This document shows positions 46,080-54,728 of a stretch of DNA of 64,000 nt, piece by piece. The stretch comes from Bradyrhizobium niftali (GTDB lineage Bacteria > Pseudomonadota > Alphaproteobacteria > Rhizobiales > Xanthobacteraceae), in assembly GCF_004571025.1 (NCBI RefSeq), contig NZ_SPQT01000005.1:186001-250000 (forward strand), written 5' to 3'. Position numbers and translations under genes: made by a program. Numbering within the stretch: position 1 is the stretch's first letter; each line of letters begins with the position of its first letter. Below the pieces are notes generated by a model. It was not told the DNA's origin. It searched no databases and worked only from the letters and a program-made list of their open reading frames with translations.

Positions 46080-46970
46080 GTGAATGAACCAAATTGCCTG
46101 CATTTCGAAGTGCTGTCGGGGTGTTATTCCGGGCTGACAAGTAAAGTGGGGGGCGGATCGTGTCTGATTGGCAGCAGCCTCGATGCAGACTTAATCTTCG
46201 TCGAACAAGGCCTCGAACCGCACCATCTTCGTGTCACCCCGCATTCCAATTCAATCGAGATCGAGGCCCTTGCGAGGGACGTCAGGATCGAGGGGCATGA
46301 GACTGTTTTAGCGAATGAGCCCATTGTTGTCCCTCTTCCTGTCGTTTTGCATGCCGGGGCGATGTCCATTCGCTGGACGATCGAGGACTACAAACAAGCT
46401 GGCTCCATCAACCGCCGGCGTATATCGCTCGCCGTTCTCACTTTTGTCCTGGTCAGCTCTGCCGCGGTTGGCGCAGTCTCATCCAGTTTTATCCAGACCG
46501 ACACCACCGTGGCGTCAAGTCCGTCGTCCCCTGCTCCGGACATTGCGCCCAAGCTGGCGCTCAGCGCTCCTGATGCTCTGGCCACCGATGCAGCTGCCGA
46601 ACGGTTGCAAGAGGAAGTTGACAGAGCGGGCCTTGTCGGCATCAAGGTCGGCTCTGGGGCGGGCGTTGTCACCGCCGATGGCACCGTTACGCCCGCCTCG
46701 CTCGCCACATGGCGAGACGTCCAGCAGCGGTTTGATCACAATAGCAATGGCGCTTATACGCTCGTCAACGCGGTGGCTATCAAGGATGAGAAGACGCCTC
46801 CCGCAATTGGGGTCCAAGCTGTTTGGCGCGGGAGCGACCCCTATATTGTCATTGCTGGTCAAAAGTATTTCGTCGGCGCGCTCTTGAGCAATGGATGGAC
46901 CGTCTACGGGATCGAGGAAGGGCGTGTTCTGCTGAGCCGGGATGGCCGGCTTGCCACTCTGCCCTATTAG
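46080..46970 (+). CDS. y4yQ: Y4yQ (SctD), T3SS inner-membrane ring protein
   Basis: A 296-residue protein starting at GTG. Residues 5-75 form an FHA-like cytoplasmic domain (FEVLSGCYSG, SCLIGSSLDADLIF, EPHHLRVTP). One TM helix spans about 118-142 (ISLAVLTFVLVSSAAVGAV). A periplasmic part follows (residues 160-296) with ring-building-like text (AERLQEEVDRAGLVGIKVG) and a final VFVGA-like YFVGALLSNGWTVYGI. This is the layout of SctD/YscD. It pairs with RhcJ in the inner ring. In NGR234 y4yQ follows nopA, as here. Confidence 0.88.
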   Translation: MNEPNCLHFEVLSGCYSGLTSKVGGGSCLIGSSLDADLIFVEQGLEPHHLRVTPHSNSIEIEALARDVRIEGHETVLANEPIVVPLPVVLHAGAMSIRWTIEDYKQAGSINRRRISLAVLTFVLVSSAAVGAVSSSFIQTDTTVASSPSSPAPDIAPKLALSAPDALATDAAAERLQEEVDRAGLVGIKVGSGAGVVTADGTVTPASLATWRDVQQRFDHNSNGAYTLVNAVAIKDEKTPPAIGVQAVWRGSDPYIVIAGQKYFVGALLSNGWTVYGIEEGRVLLSRDGRLATLPY

Positions 46971-47003
46971 CATTTCAGGCCGCAGGTAAGGAAGCAAAGT
47001 GCC

Positions 47004-47543
47004 ATGACTAGGCTGCCCCCCAATCCCGTCGAGCCCGGCACCTCTTTTCAGGGGCCAAACGTTGATCATCATGCATCTGCCAACACGCCGGTCAATTCTC
47101 GAGCCAAGTCCATCGGGATTGACCGGGCGCGTGGCAATGATCCTAAGAGCCACACCTCACTTTCTCGTCATAGTGACGTGCTGGATCGGTTGGTGGACGT
47201 CACGATCGAGAGCGCGCTCGAGCTCAGTTCGATCGATGCGGTTTCGCGCATCAATCTAGACGAGGCGCGCGCCCCGCCAGGTCAGATCGAGCCAAGCTCG
47301 GAACTCGCTTGGCTTAATGAGCCCAATCTCGCGCACAGTCTGCTCTCCTTCGTGACGCCGCGCTTACGTCATTCGCATGTTCTGCGTCCAGAGCAACACG
47401 GCCTTCTTCTGGAGCGTTTGGCTGATACGCTATCAGCCGCGCCAGAGGATTTGGTTTCACGTGAAGGGGCCGCGCTTCTGCAACTGGAGCTGCAGCGATT
47501 AATCCTGCTCCGGCAGAGTCACAATGGCTTGATCAAAGGCTAG
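47004..47543 (+). CDS. T3SS operon protein of unknown function
   Basis: A 179-residue soluble protein in the nopC-rhcV operon, 33 bases after y4yQ. The first 70 residues are polar and disordered (PNPVEPGTSF...). The rest is helical (HSDVLDRLVDVTIESALELSS; HLLLERLADTLSAAP-like LLLERLADTLSAAPEDL; LLQLELQRLILLRQSHNG). It has no signal peptide or membrane segment. Its position next to a TPR protein suggests a chaperone, export-control or platform role, but I cannot assign a family. It ends two bases before the next ATG. Confidence 0.75.
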   Translation: MTRLPPNPVEPGTSFQGPNVDHHASANTPVNSRAKSIGIDRARGNDPKSHTSLSRHSDVLDRLVDVTIESALELSSIDAVSRINLDEARAPPGQIEPSSELAWLNEPNLAHSLLSFVTPRLRHSHVLRPEQHGLLLERLADTLSAAPEDLVSREGAALLQLELQRLILLRQSHNGLIKG

Positions 47544-47545
47544 CG

Positions 47546-47968
47546 ATGGCCGGGCCAGACAAAGTACAACACTTCACATCTACACAGCGCGTTTCCGAAG
47601 CCGGCGCTGTCGAGCTGATCTCCGGGCCGGAGCGAGATTTGCTCTGCGTGCTTTCTTATGTCTACCTTGCGTGCGGACAGAGCGCCAAGAGCCTGGCTCT
47701 GTTGCGGCTGGCCGCTCACGAACAGTCCCAAGATATCCGCCTGCTCCGCATCTTGGCCTACGCTCTCATCTTGGAGCGTCGCGGTAACGAAGCACTGTCG
47801 GTATTGGATCAGCTTGACAAACTGGATGACGAGCCGTCTTCGTGTCTACCCTTGATGCTGATGCGCAGCCACGCGCTGCGACACGCTGGCCGCATGACCG
47901 AAGCGCAAGCCGTCTTCAAACGCTATGTTTTGTTGCGGGGCAGCACAGCTGCAATTAAACAACAATAA
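47546..47968 (+). CDS. Small TPR-like protein, possible pilin chaperone (YscG-like)
   Basis: A 140-residue all-helical protein with two to three degenerate tetratricopeptide units (RDLLCVLSYVYLACGQSAKS; DIRLLRILAYALILERRGNEAL; LPLMLMRSHALRHAGRMTEA). Size and fold match the TPR subunit of needle-protein chaperone pairs such as YscE-YscG. Together with the preceding gene it could hold NopA before export. That role is inferred from operon and fold only. It ends eight bases before rhcV. Confidence 0.65.
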   Translation: MAGPDKVQHFTSTQRVSEAGAVELISGPERDLLCVLSYVYLACGQSAKSLALLRLAAHEQSQDIRLLRILAYALILERRGNEALSVLDQLDKLDDEPSSCLPLMLMRSHALRHAGRMTEAQAVFKRYVLLRGSTAAIKQQ

Positions 47969-47976
47969 GGCTTCTC

Positions 47977-50094
47977 ATGGCCAACCTTCTACGAACTCTC
48001 ATCACGCGCGCGCCGGCTCACCCGGATTTGATGGTCGCGCTGATGCTTCTTCTTGCGATCGGAATGATGATCATGCCGATCCCGATCGTCATGATCGATA
48101 TGCTGATCGGCTTCAATCTGGGGTTTGCCATATTGCTGTTGATGGTAGCCCTGTATCTCAACACGCCGCTCGACTTTTCGTCCCTGCCGGGCGTCATCCT
48201 GATCTCCACCGTCTTTCGTCTCGCTCTTACCGTTGCAACGACGCGACTGATCCTCGCCGAGGGCGATGCCGGCAGCATCATTCATACGTTCGGCGATTTT
48301 GTCATATCCGGCAACATCGCCGTGGGCATTGTCATATTCCTGATCGTGACCATGGTGCAGTTCATGGTTCTCGCCAAGGGCGCCGAACGGGTGGCGGAGG
48401 TATCTGCGCGCTTCACGCTCGATGCGCTGCCGGGCAAGCAGATGGCGATCGACGCGGAGCTGCGCAACGGCCATATCGATCAGCACGAAGCCCGCAGCCG
48501 GCGCGGCGCGCTGGAGCGAGAAAGCCAACTGCACGGCGCGATGGACGGTGCTATGAAATTCGTGAAGGGCGATGCCATAGCCGGACTAATAGTCATCTGC
48601 ATCAACATGCTGGGTGGCATCACGATCGGATCGCTCTCCAAGGGCATGTCCCTCGAGGAGGCGATGCACCATTATACCACCCTGACGATCGGTGATGCGC
48701 TCATTTCGCAGATTCCGGCCCTGCTGCTGTCAATTACAGCCGCAACCATTGTCACTCGTGTCAACGGTCCTTCCAAACTCAATCTCGGCGCCGATATCGT
48801 CAACCAGCTGACGGCCAGCACACAAGCGCTACGCTTGGCCTCCTGTGTCTTGCTTGTGATGGGGTTCGTTCCTGGCTTCCCTTTGCCGCCCTTTGTCATA
48901 CTGGCCGCGCTGTTCTCCGCTGCCAGCTTTCTCAAGGTTGGCGTGCAAGAGGGCAAGACCGCTCTCAAGGCCGGCGCCGGTCCCACCGGTTCGGCTCCCG
49001 CTTCCGCACAGGGTCAGAAGCAAACCGTGCCCGCGGAGGCACTTCCGATTACGCTATTGCTAGCGCCGAGCCTGATGCAGGCAATCGACGTAGGGGAACT
49101 CGAGCAGTGCGTCGCACGGGTTTCGGCACTGGTTTCAGCTGATCTTGGCATCACAATTCCACGCATTCCCGCCCAAAGCGCACAGCACCTGGCCCAATCG
49201 CAATTCCGGGTGGATGTCGAAGGAGTGCCCGTGGAAGAGGGCGCCATTGACCCGACACAACTCTTACTTAACGACGACGTGGCGAACATTGAACTGAGCG
49301 GGATCCCCTTTTGGCAGGACCCAGACACGAATCGGATCTGGATCGAACAAGGCCATGCGCCTGCTCTCAAAGCTGCCGGAATAGGGCACCACCGTCCGAG
49401 CGAAATCATCGCCTTACGCGTCCAGTCAACGTTGAGACGCTATGCACAGCGCCTGGTTGGCATTCAGGAAACGCGTCAGTTGCTTGGCCGGATGGAGCAG
49501 GAATATGCCGATCTGGTGAAAGAGGTGCTGCGCACGACACCGATCCCTCGCATCGCGGATGTCCTACGTCGCTTGCTGGACGAGGGCATCCCGATCCGGA
49601 ACACCCGTTTGGTTTTGGAGGCGCTTGCAGAATGGAGCGAACGGGAACAAAATGCAGTACTGCTCACCGAATATGTGCGCTCCGCTCTGAAGCGGCAGAT
49701 CTGTCACCGCTACGCCAACGCCCATCGTGTTGTGGCGGCCTTTATCGTCGAGCGCGAGACCGAGGATATCGTGCGCAGTGCGGTGCGCGAGACCGCTGTC
49801 GGTCCCTATCTCGTTTTGGAGGATCGGCAAAGCGAGATGCTGCTTTCACAATTTCGCCAGATCCATTCGAGCATCGCACGCAGTCAGAGCCAGCCAGTTA
49901 TCCTGGGATCGATGGATATCCGGCGCTTCGTCCGCGGCTTTCTCACCCGCAATGGAATAGACCTACCTGTTCTCTCCTATCAGGATCTCGCCTCGGATTT
50001 CACCGTCCAGCCGATTGGCTCCGTCAAACTTCCGCCTGGCAAGGACAAGACTCCTACAGGCGGGCATCGTGACCTCCTCCCTGCGGCCGGCTGA
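47977..50094 (+). CDS. rhcV: RhcV (SctV), T3SS export-gate protein
   Basis: A 705-residue protein of the FlhA/YscV family. The first 330 residues hold seven or eight TM helices and the FHIPEP-type loop, read here as PLDFSSLPGVILISTVFRL, then LATTRLIL-like VATTRLILAEGDAG and GAMKFVKGDAIAGLIV. After a linker comes the cytoplasmic domain (from about 360), which forms the nonameric ring: LGITIPRIPAQ, VPILSYQ-like LPVLSYQDLA near the end. It receives substrates from the ATPase complex and uses proton motive force. Confidence 0.97.
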   Translation: MANLLRTLITRAPAHPDLMVALMLLLAIGMMIMPIPIVMIDMLIGFNLGFAILLLMVALYLNTPLDFSSLPGVILISTVFRLALTVATTRLILAEGDAGSIIHTFGDFVISGNIAVGIVIFLIVTMVQFMVLAKGAERVAEVSARFTLDALPGKQMAIDAELRNGHIDQHEARSRRGALERESQLHGAMDGAMKFVKGDAIAGLIVICINMLGGITIGSLSKGMSLEEAMHHYTTLTIGDALISQIPALLLSITAATIVTRVNGPSKLNLGADIVNQLTASTQALRLASCVLLVMGFVPGFPLPPFVILAALFSAASFLKVGVQEGKTALKAGAGPTGSAPASAQGQKQTVPAEALPITLLLAPSLMQAIDVGELEQCVARVSALVSADLGITIPRIPAQSAQHLAQSQFRVDVEGVPVEEGAIDPTQLLLNDDVANIELSGIPFWQDPDTNRIWIEQGHAPALKAAGIGHHRPSEIIALRVQSTLRRYAQRLVGIQETRQLLGRMEQEYADLVKEVLRTTPIPRIADVLRRLLDEGIPIRNTRLVLEALAEWSEREQNAVLLTEYVRSALKRQICHRYANAHRVVAAFIVERETEDIVRSAVRETAVGPYLVLEDRQSEMLLSQFRQIHSSIARSQSQPVILGSMDIRRFVRGFLTRNGIDLPVLSYQDLASDFTVQPIGSVKLPPGKDKTPTGGHRDLLPAAG

Positions 50095-50125
50095 CGAGCA
50101 CAGGTTTGGGGTCGTGAGGTCACTT

Positions 50126-50746
50126 ATGAATTCATGTAAGATTAACGTTCTGCGGCGCTGGCCTAACTTTCGTCGCCATTCGTGCTCGGCCTTTCTCCCC
50201 ATGCTTGCCATCGTGCTGCTCGCAGGTTGCGCTGACTCGCACAAGTCGGGTCTTTCACAGCAGCCGACGTCTGCGCCAGAGCTGGTCGGGGCCAAGGAGG
50301 TCGATCCAGCTATGCGCGAACGCATCGCTCTCGCCCTCGGTCGGGATGCTGACGAGAAAGCTTTGCGCGATGCGCTGAAGCAACGACCGGAGAATGTTGA
50401 TGCCGCGATTCCTCTTGCGCGGGCTTTGCTGGCACGCAAATGCCCGAATGATGCGCTTGAGGTGCTTGACAGGATCTTATTGGCAGCCCCCGGCGACCTG
50501 CGCGCATTGAATGCCAAAGCAGTTGTTCTCGATCACGAGGGCCGACATCGGGAGGCCCAAGAACTCTACCGCCAAGCTCTCGCAGCGGAACCCGCAAACC
50601 CAATGCTGCGCAATAACTTCAAACTGTCCCTCGCCCTTGAAGGTAAGACGGAGACCGGCGGCGCCGACCCAGCACCGCAGGCGGACGGCCCGCACTTCGC
50701 GGCGCTATCTCGAACGAGCCCATGCGGGAGCGGACCGGAATGGTGA
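50126..50746 (+). CDS. y4yS: Y4yS-like TPR lipoprotein (TadD-like)
   Basis: A 206-residue lipoprotein. The leader FLPMLAIVLLAGC gives a lipobox with Cys near residue 33. The mature part has two or three tetratricopeptide repeats (AAIPLARALLARKCPNDALE; LRALNAKAVVLDHEGRHREA; QELYRQALAAEPANPMLRNN). TadD of Tad pili is likewise a TPR lipoprotein, and pilotin-type TPR lipoproteins help secretins insert. It is the last gene of the operon, as y4yS is in NGR234, 32 bases after rhcV. A role in placing RhcC1/RhcC2 is an inference. Confidence 0.8.
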   Translation: MNSCKINVLRRWPNFRRHSCSAFLPMLAIVLLAGCADSHKSGLSQQPTSAPELVGAKEVDPAMRERIALALGRDADEKALRDALKQRPENVDAAIPLARALLARKCPNDALEVLDRILLAAPGDLRALNAKAVVLDHEGRHREAQELYRQALAAEPANPMLRNNFKLSLALEGKTETGGADPAPQADGPHFAALSRTSPCGSGPEW

Positions 50747-50913
50747 CGTCTTGATGCTTAGCTGTCAGCATGCCAACAGCTAGGCTTACCATCAACGCGG
50801 AACACTCAATCGGCGGCAGCCCCCGCGACCTCGCCGATACAAATGGAAGGTTTCTTGTTTCAGCGCACCAGCAATTTATCCCGAGGCCGATGAAATGAGA
50901 ACGAGCGCGACTG

Positions 50914-51506
50914 ATGACCGGTACTACGCGCATCGCCAAGGATTCGCCGGATATACTCTCCTTCCTGAATTCGGCGCCATCGAGTTTCTCCTCTGAATCA
51001 TTTTCGACTGCAGTCCCGCCATACGCGCTGGTTGACGAGCCACCGCTGGTTGAGATCTCAAGATCTTCATTCGAGAACAAGCTGGCAGAGTTTTATGGCG
51101 AAGACATAGAGCATATTGCTGCGAATCCGCAGCGATACTCTAGGTCGGATGTCCCGAAAGGCTCGACGCACAGCGGACGTTGCGTTTTGCTTCCGACGAA
51201 GTCTGGTTCGGAGAAAGCGCGATATTTCAGCTACAGCTCGGGAACAAGAGCGCCGGGTTCCTGAGAACCGAAGCCGGAGGTCGCCCGAGTGAGCTGCTCA
51301 AGCGCAAAAATGATTGGCGCGAACAATTTCCTGGGTGAGATGAACTCACCTCAATAATAGATTTCCAGGCTACTCATCCGCTTGTCGATAACGCGGGCAA
51401 TATCTTGCTTGAACATCAGCTCCGGATCGACGGCAACGAGCCCTCGTCCTCTCTCACTCTTTCAATCCGGAAGCGAAAGCCCGCGCAGCACCGTTTGGCT
51501 TGTTGA
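50914..51506 (+). pseudogene. Decayed effector-like gene downstream of y4yS
   Basis: The ATG at 50914 opens a Ser/Pro-rich N-terminus (SFLNSAPSSFSSESFSTAVP) and ENKLAEFYGEDIEHIAANPQ. Between about 51130 and 51190 the coding text moves to another frame, which reads FASDEVWFGESAIFQLQLG and ELLKRKNDWREQFPG. It then has an in-frame TGA at 51336-51338 and carries on as DELTSIIDFQATHPLVDNAG to 51506. The coherence on both sides of the TGA shows one old gene with a shift and a nonsense codon. The N-terminus fits a T3SS substrate, but no tts box is seen. Family unknown. Confidence 0.55.
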
Positions 51507-52291
51507 GGTAAGTGACTCGATGATGGTGCTTGATCCCACCAAGCACGAGGACAAATGGAAAAACAAAGGATGCAAATGGCAACGAGCGAGTAAATCGCCC
51601 GATAGCGGCAATGCCAGGTGTACCGAGAGTGCGGCAAAGCCCGCGAGCGATCCGTATGATGAATATATTTTGTGTAGAGCGCACAGGCTCTACACGAAGA
51701 TAACCGACGTCATTGGCCAGATCGACTTTGGCGAGGTCAGCCTCGCATCAAATGCCCTTCGCCATATAACTCTTGATCGATGATTTCTGCATCCGCAGGG
51801 GATGGCGGAATCGCGCTTTTGATAAGCCGGAGTTTCCGTTTTCCTTGCGCGGCGCAACATCGGATCTTCTGGCTGCCCAGCGCGCGCCGACATTCATCAG
51901 GCGATCATTGAACACATCTGAGCTCCCGGCGGCTAGCAGATTTACTTGGCATGCCCCTCTTACGGTCGGCTTTAGGGCTTAATGTTTGCACGGCACCGCG
52001 ACGAACGGTGCCGAACCAAGGACTCCTTCTTGCCGAATGCGAACGCATCATCCCCCAGGGGAACGTAACGGGCCCCTTGGCACAGCGTCGGCGAGGGCGG
52101 AAGCAATAGAGCTGAGCTATCCGGTGGCTGGACGAGGGCCCGGGATGTGCTGGCGGAGATGATGAAGCTATTTGAGCGTTCTATCTGAAGCTCCCACCGA
52201 TGAATTACCAGCGCGGCCGCTTGCGCGATTGGATCGTTTGGCCAGCATTGCCTTTCATGATCCGACCTATTGGCCAGATGGTGGATACTTT
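51507..52291. other. Non-coding or decayed interval
   Basis: About 780 bases with short frames only. A few fragments read like protein (for example plus-strand RARDVLAEMMKLFERSI ending near 52189) but cannot be joined into a gene. Confidence 0.45.
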
Positions 52292-52483
52292 TCATCGTCG
52301 AGCGCAATCAAGCAGGACGTGCAGCAGAACAACTGAAGTATCTCTCGATCTCTGCGATCGCGCGTTCCTCGCTTGCGCTAGCAATGAGTCCCGTTGGATT
52401 GGCCGAAATGCGGCGGACTGACGGCACAACGAAGCTATCGCGCGATAGCGGCGCACGTTTTCCATAACGGCCGGTCCGCTCAT
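52292..52483 (-). pseudogene. Remnant of a small conserved Bradyrhizobium protein
   Basis: A strong GGAGGAGATCC ribosome site precedes the ATG at 52483. The first 40 residues (VMENVRRYRAIASLCRQSAA, FRPIQRDSLLAQA) resemble a small hypothetical protein often seen in Bradyrhizobium genomes. After that the sequence turns into Arg/Ser-rich text and stops at 63 residues, so the 3' part is probably frameshifted. Function unknown. Confidence 0.4.
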
Positions 52484-53596
52484 GTGTGGATCTCCTCCCC
52501 TGCTATCCCGGGCAAGAACTTGCTCGAAAACCGTTTTCGATCCATTAGCGGTCGGAGTGGAAGCCGTGAATGGTTGGCAGAACCTTGCCGGCATGACGGG
52601 GGCCGATAATGAATGTCTTCCACAAGGATCACATCCACATAAAACCGCTCCGCAGTGCTCCATCCGGGCGCTTCTGCACCGTTGGCCGCATAGCGGAGTT
52701 AGCAATAGCTAGCGCGAGCGAGGCACGTTTCGGCCTGCAATCTCAATCGCGATGACTGTGAACTGGCCTGCCTTTGGAATCCTCACTAACTAATTGAGAA
52801 ATCCGTTTATTGGTGACTTGAAAGACAGAGAGCCGGTGCTTTGTCGCCATCCTTTTGCCTCCATAAACAGCATACGGCACGCGACTGTGACTTCCTCCGT
52901 CTCATCGAAGCTAGCGAGATTGAGCAGTTGTTTACCTGGCCGGTCGACAACCGAAATGCTGCTTAGCGACGGATTCTCAATCGCGCAACCTAGGCGATCT
53001 ACCAAGTAGCGTAAGCTTTATCGCATAACTTTCCGAGTCTCTTCCGTAGCTCCGTTTACTTGATTTAGCGGTGCGCTTGCGCGGCGGGAGTCCAGAGGGA
53101 TTTCAGCGAGAATTTAGCGGAATCGAAGAAGGCCAGAAATACTCATCGATACTCATGGGAGGTAGTATCGCCGCAACTGCCGACGATTAAAGGGCTATGG
53201 GAACGAGGCTAACGTTCGGGATCCACTGGGACGCAAACTACCACCCATTGGTCCACACCCGATTGATGCGGGGCCTCCCATCGGATGTCACGTGTGCCGC
53301 TAACTGTGCTTCAAAACGTGCCGCAGTCCTACCCCTGAATAGGCGGCGTCGTGAATCTGCTGAAACTATCGTGCCTGTCAGCATGGCGGCCCGCCAGAGC
53401 GCCCCTCGCGAGGTCAAGAGAGGCCGTTTTAGACCCGCGACTAGCAACGACAAGTGTCCCTGGTTTTGCGGCCGTGTGGATCACAAAAGGCTACTGCGCC
53501 ATTCAAGGGGACGCTTCAGCCAGCCGAACGACCTCTGGCCATCAGCCTACCAAAACAAGGAGACGACGGCCTCTTGTTTGCAGCATATGCTCTGCG
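52484..53596. other. Long interval without a confident gene
   Basis: Over 1.1 kb. A plus-strand frame at 53197-53667 is open but composed like random sequence. No promoter or known element was recognised. Confidence 0.45.
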
Positions 53597-53632
53597 AGCG
53601 TACGGATGACACGAGCGTACGGATGACAACAA
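53597..53632 (+). repeat. Tandem 17-base direct repeat ahead of the ferritin-like gene
   Basis: GAGCGTACGGATGACAC is followed at once by GAGCGTACGGATGACAA. The pair lies about 45-80 bases ahead of the ATG at 53678, in the likely promoter region, and could be a regulator site or a slippage duplication. Confidence 0.5.
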
Positions 53633-53677
53633 TTGTGGGCCGGCACGCTCGCATCCTACGCGTTTAGGGGCACTCCG

Positions 53678-54388
53678 ATGATCACGCCGTTTCGACGGAA
53701 CTGGAGTCCAAAAGAATTACTTGATACTCTTACGCCAGCGATGTTCGCCGCCGAGCCGTCGGCTGTCCGCGCACGTTGGGAAAAATTGTGGCCCGATCTG
53801 TACACCGAATATGACGCCCGGTACTTGAAACAAGAATTAGTGGCGCGAGATCTTATCGCTTCCGATGAAGCTGCTGCATTCTTTAACGCCTGGGCGATTG
53901 ACGAAGAGCGCCACACCGACGGATTCATCCGGATCATTGAACTTGTCGCTAATGGATCCGAAAAGACTCTTCGGGAGAGATTGGAGGCTCGATCTCATGA
54001 TTTTGGGCCGATCGTTGAACACCTGAAGGACGAATTTTCCGTGATGGTTATGATCGCATTTGATGAAATGTGCACTTGCCGCGCCTATGCAGCAGAAAAA
54101 CCGTTTTATGACGCCCTTGGGAACAACACGTTCCATCATTGGCTGCGGGAGGTAATTGCCGACGAGGCGGTCCACTCGATGAACGCCGTTAATGTTATCT
54201 GCTCGCGCTATCGCGATCGCATCGGCCAAGTCGGCACAATTCTTGATAACCTAATCCGCGCGGCCGATACTCTACGCTATTCTGGCACCTTCGTCCTCGA
54301 CTACTTCGGCGCAGTGTACTCCAGGGAGCTTCTCGCCGACTCCCGCCTCGCGACCATGAGAAATATTGCCAAGCCACTCATCGTGTAG
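53678..54388 (+). CDS. Ferritin-like di-iron protein
   Basis: A 236-residue soluble, all-helical protein. It shows the spaced carboxylate/histidine ligands of the ferritin-like superfamily: a Glu in LKQELVARDL, IDEERHTDGF (ExxH), FDEMCTC, and ADEAVHSMN (DExxH). This four-helix-bundle pattern is shared by di-iron oxygenases, desaturases and ribonucleotide-reductase small subunits. Which reaction it performs is unknown; an N- or C-oxygenase is plausible. The ATG at 53678 sits behind AGGGGCACTCCG. It stands alone with no partner reductase. Confidence 0.7.
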   Translation: MITPFRRNWSPKELLDTLTPAMFAAEPSAVRARWEKLWPDLYTEYDARYLKQELVARDLIASDEAAAFFNAWAIDEERHTDGFIRIIELVANGSEKTLRERLEARSHDFGPIVEHLKDEFSVMVMIAFDEMCTCRAYAAEKPFYDALGNNTFHHWLREVIADEAVHSMNAVNVICSRYRDRIGQVGTILDNLIRAADTLRYSGTFVLDYFGAVYSRELLADSRLATMRNIAKPLIV

Positions 54389-54728
54389 AGCGAGATCTGT
54401 AACCGCGAGCCTGCGGAAAGTTGGTCCGACGTCATACCGCCGCTCAATCGATCTCTTCTGCAAGTTTTCCATTCTGCCAGTTGACGCCAGGTTTTCTTGA
54501 CGCGTCGTGCGTAAATGTCGTGTTCACGACATGTCGACGGTTCACCTTTTGCCAGGATGGTAGGTGCCAGTTCTGCTTTGTATCCACTTGGCGTGCGCGC
54601 GGCCGTGAGTACGCCACTCCAGCGACTGGTCCGGTCTTTGCTCTGCTGTTTGGCAAAACGAGCGGCTCCGCGCTTTGTCGGATTTGTCTGCCATGAACGT
54701 TGATCAGCATGGAATGAAAGGCGATACC
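54389..54728. other. Intergenic region ahead of the M16 peptidase pair
   Basis: About 340 bases with short frames. No tts box, nod box or -24/-12 element seen; the peptidase promoter is not identified. Confidence 0.4.

Noticed and set aside
53197..53667. 156-codon plus-strand frame ahead of the ferritin-like gene
   Set aside because: Composition is rich in Arg, Cys and Trp and irregular, as in chance frames, and it overlaps the tandem repeat and promoter region.
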